54,764 bases of DNA. It comes from Propionivibrio sp. (GTDB lineage Bacteria; Pseudomonadota; Gammaproteobacteria; Burkholderiales; Rhodocyclaceae). The notes under the pieces are model-generated. The model saw only the letters and a list, made by a program, of their open reading frames with translations, was not told the DNA's origin and made no database searches. The stretch is from positions 1 through 54,764 of the forward strand of contig NZ_JAEUOI010000002.1 in the NCBI RefSeq assembly GCF_016790145.1. The letters run 5' to 3'. The position numbers and the translations under genes are program-made. Shown one piece after another: positions 46,274 through 54,764 of this stretch (within the stretch, counting starts at the first letter, position 1; each line of letters starts with the position of its first letter).

Positions 46274-46990
46274 ATGCTTGAACGCTTCATCACTTCGCTG
46301 CTGGTACTGCTCATGCTCGCCGCCTGCGCTACCCGCTTCGGTCCTGACGGGAAGAAGGAAAACCGTTTTGATCCGCGTTATCTGGCCAAGACCGAAATCG
46401 ACCGGGTGATCGATACAGATCGGGGTGAAGTCATGGTCGGCATGCACCGCATCGCCGAGAAACTCTACAAGCGCAACCCCAAGGAGTGGAAGAAGTCCGG
46501 GCAGCCGAGCATGGAGGCCGCTCTTGATCGGCTGTTTGCCGGTAATCTGGATTTTCCCGAACTGGAGGGCCGGCGCGAGGGTGCGGCAGCGCTCTATGCC
46601 TTCAGCTCCAATTATCAGGGTGATCGCGTGCTGGCCGTGATGGCCGGGCTGCTCGGCATGGTCTATGCCGCCTTCGAGCACAAGGACGATTTTTACGTTC
46701 TTGACGACCTGAACGAGCAGAAGCTCTACAATTGCGCCCGCAACATCGAGATCGCCATCTGGAAGATGTCGTCGACGAAGAATGCCGGCGGCGAGCCGCT
46801 GCTGATTACCAATGAACTGGACCCGAATAACCCCAATCTGAGTTTCGAGCGTGAGTTCGGCCGCGTTATCGGCCTGCTGGATTTTCTGTCCAAGGTGGTC
46901 GCCGACAAGCAGGGCCGGGCGATCACGCGTTTTACGCAAAGCATGGCGACGGCGATATTCCTGCCGGTCGGCGCGCTGGGAATCAAATGA
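46274..46990 (+). CDS. Conserved hypothetical lipoprotein
   Basis: A 238-aa protein with a lipoprotein signal: ITSLLVLLMLAAC, lipobox LAAC with the cysteine near residue 17. The mature part is mostly helical with one hydrophobic stretch (GDRVLAVMAGLLGMVYAAF, about residues 115-135) and a second near the C-terminus. I do not recognise the family. ATG 46274 is chosen because it puts the charged start (MLERF) just before the hydrophobic run. The TGA overlaps purN by four bases (ATGA), so it is co-translated with a purine enzyme, which does not itself suggest a function. Confidence 0.8.
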   Translation: MLERFITSLLVLLMLAACATRFGPDGKKENRFDPRYLAKTEIDRVIDTDRGEVMVGMHRIAEKLYKRNPKEWKKSGQPSMEAALDRLFAGNLDFPELEGRREGAAALYAFSSNYQGDRVLAVMAGLLGMVYAAFEHKDDFYVLDDLNEQKLYNCARNIEIAIWKMSSTKNAGGEPLLITNELDPNNPNLSFEREFGRVIGLLDFLSKVVADKQGRAITRFTQSMATAIFLPVGALGIK

Positions 46991-47631
46991 AATCGATCGT
47001 CATCCTCATCTCCGGTCGCGGCAGCAACATGCGCTCGCTGCTCGACGCCGTCGCGGCAGGGACACTGCCGGTGCGCGTGGCGGCGGTGCTCTCCAATCGT
47101 GGCGACGCGCCGGGGCTGGCAACCGCCGCCGCACGGGGGGTTGCCACGCACATTGTCGATCACCGCGCTTTTGCCAGTCGCGAGGCTTTCGATGCGGCCC
47201 TGGCCGGTGTGATCGATTCCCTTGCGCCGGATCTGGTGCTGCTCGCCGGTTTCATGCGGATACTGAGTGACGGCTTCGTGCAGCATTTCGCCGGGCGTCT
47301 GATCAATATCCATCCTTCATTGCTGCCGGCCTTCCCCGGCCTGCACACCCACCGGCGTGCGCTGGCCGAGGGTGTGCGGGTGCATGGCTGCACGGTTCAT
47401 TTTGTGACGCCGACGCTCGATCATGGCCCGATCATCGTGCAGGCGGCAGTGCCGGTGCTCGACGGCGACGACGAGGCCAGCCTGGCGGCACGGGTGCTGG
47501 CGCAGGAGCATCGGGTCTATCCGCTGGCCGTGCGCTGGCTCGCCGAAGAGCGGCTGCACATGGTCGGTGGGCGGGTGCTGTGTTCGGCGCCGCAGGACGG
47601 CGCCACGGCGCTGATCTCGCCGCCGGCATGA
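46987..47631 (+). CDS. purN: Phosphoribosylglycinamide formyltransferase
   Basis: A 214-aa enzyme that formylates glycinamide ribonucleotide with 10-formyl-tetrahydrofolate, step three of purine synthesis. The phosphate-binding ISGRGSNMRSLLDA is at residues 8-21. The catalytic region is NIHPSLLPAFPGLHTHRRAL (about residues 107-126, with catalytic Asn and His), and the third catalytic residue is in LDHGPIIVQA (about 144). Length is normal. It overlaps the lipoprotein gene by four bases, and the DUF3108 gene follows after 19 bases. Confidence 0.95.
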   Translation: MKSIVILISGRGSNMRSLLDAVAAGTLPVRVAAVLSNRGDAPGLATAAARGVATHIVDHRAFASREAFDAALAGVIDSLAPDLVLLAGFMRILSDGFVQHFAGRLINIHPSLLPAFPGLHTHRRALAEGVRVHGCTVHFVTPTLDHGPIIVQAAVPVLDGDDEASLAARVLAQEHRVYPLAVRWLAEERLHMVGGRVLCSAPQDGATALISPPA

Positions 47632-47650
47632 ACCACAGGCTGAGGTTATT

Positions 47651-48661
47651 ATGCCCTTCGCATTGCTGATGGCGCTTGCCGCTTCACTCAGCCTTCACGT
47701 TGCAGCGCTCTTCGGGCCGGAGATCGATCTGTCGACCGAGCCGGAAAGCGTTCCGCTGCTGGCCGAACTGAAGCCGATGCCGATGCCGAAAGCGCCGCCC
47801 GATGTGCTGGCCCAGCCGCAACAACCGGTAACGGCGAAAGCGCCCAAACCCCCAAAACCTCCAAAACCCCCGCGCAAGGTGGAAAAAGTAGCCAGTGCCT
47901 CGCCGGTGCTGAGCATCCCCGAGGCGTCGGCGGTGGGGGCGGCGGCAGCGACCGCAGCGGCTGCGCCAGATGCGCCGGCGAGCGGAGCGGCGCCGCCGCT
48001 CGCCTCGGCGCCGTCGGCAGCCATTGAATCGCGACTTCCGCCTCACGGGTTGATTCGCTACCGCGTCGATCGCGGCGATTCGAATTTCGAGATCGGCGTT
48101 TCCCGGCACGAATGGGAGATCGCCGATGGCCGCTACCGCCTGACTTCGCTGGTCGAAACGAGCGGTCTGGTGTGGCTGATCAAAGCCTATCGTATCGAAA
48201 TGGAAAGCCGTGGCTGGTTGACCGCCGAAGGTTTGCGGCCGGAAAGCTTTGTCATACGACGCAATGGCCAGGAGACCAGGGAGAAGGCTGTGTTCGATTG
48301 GGAAAACATGACAGTGCGCGTCGGCGATCGTGCCGAGCAGGCGCTCACCTTAGGCGCGCAGGATCTGCTGTCATTCAATTTCCAGCTCGGCTATCTGGCG
48401 CATCCCGAGGCCGGCAGCACCATGCACATCGCCACCGGCAGGAAGTACGGGGTATACCGGATCGAGGTGCTGGGCGACGAGGAAATCGAGGTGCCGGCCG
48501 GTGTGATGCGTACGCTTCATCTGCGCGCTCCCGGAGTGAATACGACCGAACTCTGGCTGGCTTACGATTATCTGCTGCTGCCGGTTAAAATCCGCCACGT
48601 TGACAGCAAGGGCGACAGTTTCGTCCAGGTCGCCACCCAAATTCAAGTGAGTCCACCCTGA
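47651..48661 (+). CDS. DUF3108 domain envelope protein
   Basis: A 336-aa protein. A hydrophobic N-terminus (LLMALAASLSLHVAALF) is followed by a Pro/Lys/Ala-rich spacer (about residues 35-130, with repeated P-K-P-P) like that of TonB. A beta-rich DUF3108 domain covers about 140-330 (RYRVDRGDSNFEIGVSRHEWEI, TELWLAYDYLLLPVKIRHVD). The shape suggests an inner-membrane-anchored periplasmic protein reaching through the cell wall; its job is unknown. The TGA overlaps the next ATG (TGATG). Confidence 0.82.
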   Translation: MPFALLMALAASLSLHVAALFGPEIDLSTEPESVPLLAELKPMPMPKAPPDVLAQPQQPVTAKAPKPPKPPKPPRKVEKVASASPVLSIPEASAVGAAAATAAAAPDAPASGAAPPLASAPSAAIESRLPPHGLIRYRVDRGDSNFEIGVSRHEWEIADGRYRLTSLVETSGLVWLIKAYRIEMESRGWLTAEGLRPESFVIRRNGQETREKAVFDWENMTVRVGDRAEQALTLGAQDLLSFNFQLGYLAHPEAGSTMHIATGRKYGVYRIEVLGDEEIEVPAGVMRTLHLRAPGVNTTELWLAYDYLLLPVKIRHVDSKGDSFVQVATQIQVSPP

Positions 48662-49941
48662 TGCGCTTTACACCCACGCTGTTCAAGCATACCGAAGCAC
48701 TGCTGGCCGAGCTGCTACGCTCGACCTTCCCCGCCGATCTGGTTGTCTCGCGCTATTTCCGTCAGCATCGCGAACTCGGTCACAGCGAACGCGGCTTTGT
48801 TGCCGAAAGCGTTTATTCTGTCCTGCGCCGCAAGCGCTCGTTATCGGCACGCTGCTTTGATGACGTGACATCGCGGCGTCTGTTGCTCGCTTCGCTGGCC
48901 TGCGTGCAGGGCTTGAACCGGCGCGAGCTGGATGCGGTGCTGAGCGAAGCCGAGGGCAAGTGGCTGGCGCAGGCCAAGGCGGTCAGGCTGGACGATCTGC
49001 CGCCGGCCGTTCGCCTCGATCTGCCGGACTGGTTGTATGAGGCGCTGAGCGCGCACTACGCGGCACCGGAGCTGGAGGCGCTGGCTGGCGGCCTCAGCCA
49101 GCCGGCGCCCCTCGACCTGCGCGTCAATCCGCTCAAGGCCGGGCGTGCCGAGGTGCTGGCCCGGCTCAACGCCGACGGGCTGGCGGCAGAGCCTTGCCGA
49201 TATTCGCCGCTCGGCATCCGTCTGGCGGGCAAGCCCTCGATTTCACGCCACCCCCTGTTTCTCGACGGCAGTTTTGAAGTGCAGGACGAGGGCAGCCAGT
49301 TGCTCGGCTTTCTATTGCAGCCGAAACGCGGCGAAATGGTCGCCGATTTCTGTGCCGGAGCCGGCGGCAAAACGCTCCTGCTCGGTGCCCTGATGCGCTC
49401 GCAAGGCCGCCTCTACGCCTTCGATGTCGCCGAAAAGCGGCTGGCCAAGCTGAAGCCGCGTCTGGCGCGTTCCGGGCTGTCGAATGTGCATCCGGCACGT
49501 ATCGAGTCCGAGAAGGACATCAAGATCAAGCGGCTGGCCGGCAAGCTGGATCGCGTGCTGGTTGACGCGCCGTGCTCCGGGCTGGGAACGCTGCGCCGAA
49601 ATCCCGATCTGAAATGGCGTCAGAGCCCGGAAAATGTCGCCGAACTGAGCGTCAAGCAGGCTGCGATTCTTCACGCTGCGTCGACTCTGGTGAAGCAGGG
49701 CGGCAGGCTGGTCTATGCCACATGCAGTTTGCTTGAAGCGGAAAACGAGTCGCTCGTATCGGCCTTCCTGGCGACCCATCCGGAGTTCGTTTCGCAGTCC
49801 GCGGCCGAGGTTCTGCTTAAACAGGGGATCGAAATGGGTGGTGCTGAAGCAGCTGACGGGGAGGGCGGTGAGCGTTTGCGCCTATTGCCGCATCGTCAGG
49901 GTACCGATGGCTTTTTTGCCGCCGTAATGGAGCGTCGATGA
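48661..49941 (+). CDS. RsmB/NOP-family RNA m5C methyltransferase
   Basis: A 426-aa SAM-dependent methyltransferase that makes 5-methylcytosine in rRNA or tRNA. The N-terminal helical part (about residues 1-140) is followed by the catalytic domain with SAM motif DFCAGAGGKTLLLGAL (about 230), motif IV VDAPCSGLGTLRRNPDLKW (about 301) and motif VI YATCSLLEAENE (about 354). Both family cysteines are present. It lacks a clear NusB-like RNA-binding domain, so it may not be the true RsmB. It overlaps the DUF3108 and mscS genes by one and four bases, forming an operon. Confidence 0.9.
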   Translation: MRFTPTLFKHTEALLAELLRSTFPADLVVSRYFRQHRELGHSERGFVAESVYSVLRRKRSLSARCFDDVTSRRLLLASLACVQGLNRRELDAVLSEAEGKWLAQAKAVRLDDLPPAVRLDLPDWLYEALSAHYAAPELEALAGGLSQPAPLDLRVNPLKAGRAEVLARLNADGLAAEPCRYSPLGIRLAGKPSISRHPLFLDGSFEVQDEGSQLLGFLLQPKRGEMVADFCAGAGGKTLLLGALMRSQGRLYAFDVAEKRLAKLKPRLARSGLSNVHPARIESEKDIKIKRLAGKLDRVLVDAPCSGLGTLRRNPDLKWRQSPENVAELSVKQAAILHAASTLVKQGGRLVYATCSLLEAENESLVSAFLATHPEFVSQSAAEVLLKQGIEMGGAEAADGEGGERLRLLPHRQGTDGFFAAVMERR

Positions 49942-51239
49942 CCGAGAAACAGATGTTTGCCCTGCTCACCCAGATCTGGGGCGATTTGCAACACGCCCAG
50001 TTTTTCTGGGTGGCGCTGGCGCTGGTGCTGATTCTGGCCTTTTCCGCGTGGTTTTCTTACCGTCTACGTGGCCAGGAGCACAAGTATCAGCATTCCGGGC
50101 AAAGTGCGCTACGCTCCTTCGGCATCGGCAGTCTGAAGCGAATTGCTTTTCCCCTGGTGGCGTTGATCTTCGTGCTGATTCTGCGCAAGATACTTGTCGC
50201 CTTGCACTGGGAGCACCTCAGCCTGCTCTATCTGGCGGGACCCTTGCTCGTCACATGGGCGCTGGTCAGAATCCTGGTCTACCTGCTGCGCTGCGTCTTT
50301 TCCGAGGGTGGCTTCCTCAAAACCTTCGAGCGGGTGATCACTTCGGCCATCTGGGGTTGGATGGTGCTTGGCATCACCGGGCTTGACGATCCGTTGATCG
50401 AACTTTTTGAACAGGTGAGCTTCAGTTTCGGCAAGCAGACGATCAATCTGTGGATGCTGATGCATGGCGCGGTGACGGTTGGCATCACGCTGCTGATCGC
50501 GCTGTGGGTCGCCAGTCTGATCGAGAGCCGCCTGATGGCGGCCGAGCATCTGGATGCCAATGTGCGCGTGGTCCTGGGGCGGCTGGCCAAGGCGATACTG
50601 CTGGTGATTGCGCTGCTCAGCAGTCTTTCGCTGGTCGGCATCGACGTGACGACGCTCTCGGTATTCAGTGGTGCCCTGGCCGTGGGTCTTGGCCTCGGCT
50701 TGCAGAAAATCGCCAGCAATTATGTCAGCGGCTTCATCATTCTGCTCGACCGTTCGATCCGCCTGGGCAATCTGGTGAACATCGATGACAGGACTTCGGG
50801 AACGGTGACGCAGATAACTACGCGCTATACCGTCCTGCGTACCCTGACCGGTACCGAGGTGATTATTCCCAACGAGTATCTGGTAAGCAATATCATTCGC
50901 AACCAATCGTTTACCGATACGCGCGCGCGGGTCGCCTTGCCCATCCAGGTTGCCTACAGCACGGATCTTGACCAGGCCATGCGCCTGATGGTCGAGGCGG
51001 CACGGCAGCAGCCCAGGGTGCTGGTCGAGCCGGCGCCCGGCGTCTTGCTGACCGACTTTGCCGACAGCGGCATCAATCTGGAACTCGGCTTCTGGCTAGC
51101 CGATCCGGAAGAAGGAACGGGCAATGTACGCTCGCAAATCAACCTGGCGATCTGGAAGTCGTTCCGCGAACACGGCATCGAGATTCCCTTCCCGCAGCGC
51201 GAGGTACGCATGATTGGCGAGGCACCCGCTTCAGCCTGA
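49938..51239 (+). CDS. Mechanosensitive ion channel of the MscS family
   Basis: A 433-aa membrane channel that opens under osmotic downshock. About five to six hydrophobic segments lie in residues 20-250. The pore-lining helix VFSGALAVGLGLGLQKIASNYVSG (about 238-261) has the Gly/Ala pattern of MscS TM3, followed by the beta domain GFIILLDRSIRLGNLV and a cytoplasmic vestibule. It is longer than E. coli MscS through extra N-terminal helices. Its ATG overlaps the upstream stop (ATGA). A minus-strand small-RNA candidate ends just after its stop codon. Confidence 0.92.
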   Translation: MTEKQMFALLTQIWGDLQHAQFFWVALALVLILAFSAWFSYRLRGQEHKYQHSGQSALRSFGIGSLKRIAFPLVALIFVLILRKILVALHWEHLSLLYLAGPLLVTWALVRILVYLLRCVFSEGGFLKTFERVITSAIWGWMVLGITGLDDPLIELFEQVSFSFGKQTINLWMLMHGAVTVGITLLIALWVASLIESRLMAAEHLDANVRVVLGRLAKAILLVIALLSSLSLVGIDVTTLSVFSGALAVGLGLGLQKIASNYVSGFIILLDRSIRLGNLVNIDDRTSGTVTQITTRYTVLRTLTGTEVIIPNEYLVSNIIRNQSFTDTRARVALPIQVAYSTDLDQAMRLMVEAARQQPRVLVEPAPGVLLTDFADSGINLELGFWLADPEEGTGNVRSQINLAIWKSFREHGIEIPFPQREVRMIGEAPASA

Positions 51240-51252
51240 TCGCACGATCTGC

Positions 51253-51375
51253 AGCAAAAAAAATCCCGCACCGGTTCGGCGCGGGATTGAAAGGCCCATC
51301 ATTGGCGATGGGTCAGGGAGGGTCAAACATTGCCAGCTGGGGAAGCTGAAGCAACGTGCTCATGGTAGGGATTAG
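51253..51375 (-). ncRNA. Candidate small RNA B, paralogue of candidate A
   Basis: On the minus strand the order is ATCGGCTAATC, CACGTT, a stem-loop CAGCT-TCCCC-AGCTG inside a larger stem (ACGTTGC with GCAATGT), then CCTCCCTGA, a short hairpin CCCATCG...TGATGGG, CCTTTC, and a terminator. The terminator pairs AATCCCGC with GCGGGATT (51262-51288) and runs into eight T residues. The blocks match candidate A at 16181-16305 in order. The exposed C-rich loop and CTCCC tail suit pairing with ribosome sites (inference). It lies in the 380-base spacer between mscS and alaS, which otherwise shows no gene. Confidence 0.6.
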
Positions 51376-51574
51376 CCGATTGTGTGTCTGTTGTGCCTGT
51401 GCGGCGATTGCGTGACGCTATGTAACTGCCCGTTCTCCGGCAGTAAGCGTCAGCGGTGCACCGTACGCGGATCGAATGCGCCGGATTTTCCGGAAGGAGG
51501 ATGTGCGGCCTGGCCAGTTTGCCTTGCCAGGCCTTGTCACGGTCTTGCGAGCCGTCTGCCTGTGCCCGATTCGG

Positions 51575-51583
51575 TGCTAAAAT
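51575..51583 (+). promoter_or_regulatory. Extended -10 promoter for alaS
   Basis: TGCTAAAAT (TGn followed by TAAAAT, 5 of 6 consensus bases) lies 41 bases before the alaS start. An extended -10 can work without a good -35, and none is seen here. Confidence 0.45.
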
Positions 51584-51623
51584 CAACCCCCTTTGCCATA
51601 CGCTGCTTCAGGGACGATGACCG

Positions 51624-54247
<2,624 letters not shown>

Positions 54248-54251
<4 letters not shown>

Positions 54252-54583
54252 AGCATGCGCTGAATGTTGTTGCACGATATTTGATGCCCTTGTGCTGCGC
54301 GGCAGCACTGTTGTGCACTGGCGCGCACGCGGCAGATGAATTGAAGCGCGAACCGATCGACGCCATCACCGTTGAGGGCGACAAGGTTCGTCTCTACCCC
54401 AACGGGCGTTGGGAGTATGTCGACGCCATTAAAGCCGCGAAAGCCAGCGAGCAAGCCGCGCAGTATCCGGAAAACAAGCCCCGACCCGCTGAAGCGCAGG
54501 GCGGGCTGTTTGGCATTGGCCGCACGATCATGCCGGGCGACAAGGATTACAACCGCGGCTCAATGAGCGGCAAGGGGCGCTGA
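54248..54583 (+). CDS. Small secreted protein of unknown function
   Basis: A 111-aa protein with a signal peptide (basic start [10 protein letters not shown], hydrophobic [12 protein letters not shown], cleavage near THAAD-like GAHAADE, about residue 31). A short domain then holds [19 protein letters not shown], a pattern seen in small periplasmic proteins that precede or follow enzymes; I cannot name the family. The C-terminal part is Pro/Gly-rich. The ATG overlaps the alaS stop (ATGA), so it is translated with alaS. Confidence 0.78.
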
Positions 54584-54662
54584 GGCGGGTGCCGAGTGGT
54601 TTTGAGTATTCAGATCAGAAGCCGATTACCCAAATGCGCGAAAAGCCTCGTCCAAACGATCT

Positions 54663-54734
54663 GGTTGCGAAGCAACCGTTAGGCGAAGCCGTCGAGTTTG
54701 GTCGGGGATGGATAGCGCGGACGCCGTAGGCGTC
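54663..54734. repeat. Two short hairpins after the last gene
   Basis: GGTTGC-GAA-GCAACC (54663-54677) and GACGCC-GTA-GGCGTC (54720-54734) are perfect 6-bp hairpins with 3-base loops, about 40 bases apart, in the last 180 bases of the window where no gene is seen. They look like dispersed intergenic repeats; neither has a T-run, so they are not typical terminators. Confidence 0.45.
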
Positions 54735-54764
54735 GTTGCCCTTGGTTGTTAATCGGGTGTTGCC

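Overview
The window looks like chromosomal DNA of a betaproteobacterium, most likely of the Rhodocyclales (Dechloromonas / Azonexus / Propionivibrio / Accumulibacter type). This rests on the families and gene order: an msh-type pilus operon, a 180-kDa-class NAD-glutamate dehydrogenase, comF next to bioB-bioC, cytochrome c4 - engB - hemB, tamAB, and purN - DUF3108 - rsmB-like - mscS - alaS. No tRNA, rRNA, CRISPR array or complete insertion sequence was seen.

Layout. 1-4592: 3' half of an MSHA pilus assembly operon (mshJ-K-L-M-N, plus strand), ending at mshN without the usual ATPase and pilin genes. 4764-9437: large glutamate dehydrogenase. 9676-20681: housekeeping block (comF, bioB, bioC, gpmI, a CBS protein, cytochrome c4, engB, hemB, an RhlE-type helicase, a PP2C phosphatase, a PduO-type adenosyltransferase). 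20690-21690: about 1 kb with no convincing gene, only a signal-peptide-like remnant. 21700-37431: accessory island. 37585-43618: tamB and a tamA interrupted by two in-frame TAA codons. 44038-54583: alpha/beta hydrolase, carbonic-anhydrase-like protein, lipoprotein, purN, DUF3108, RNA m5C methyltransferase, mechanosensitive channel, alaS and a small secreted protein.

The most interesting part is a RiPP (ribosomally made, modified peptide) locus at 21700-36635. The minus-strand operon encodes a cyclic-nucleotide-binding protein, a TolC-like channel, an HlyD-like adaptor, a C39-peptidase ABC exporter and a second ABC exporter: an NHLM-type export system. Divergently, on the plus strand, lie a CRP-type regulator, a 65-aa double-glycine precursor, an ATP-grasp peptide maturase and a PpiC/SurA-related maturation protein. 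Then comes a decayed second copy of the regulator's 3' part, followed by a 57-aa precursor, a possible 41-aa coupled ORF, a 112-aa Nif11-type precursor and a methyltransferase coupled to it. All three precursors share an E-L-(N/S)-x-x-x-L-x-x-V-(A/S)-G-G leader end, suited to the C39 peptidase. A nearly identical palindrome, GTGAATA(T/A)GTCACA, lies 70-100 nt after each regulator copy and upstream of a precursor. It matches the half-site expected from the regulator's CRP-like recognition helix. My reading is one regulon with one exporter serving two modification branches that arose by duplication of a regulator-operator-precursor unit: a graspetide-like branch and a Nif11/methyltransferase branch.

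A second non-coding observation is a pair of related minus-strand small-RNA candidates (about 16181-16305 and 51253-51375). They share ordered sequence blocks, C-rich CTCCC motifs and a Rho-independent terminator. All family assignments are from reading motifs by eye; no search was run.
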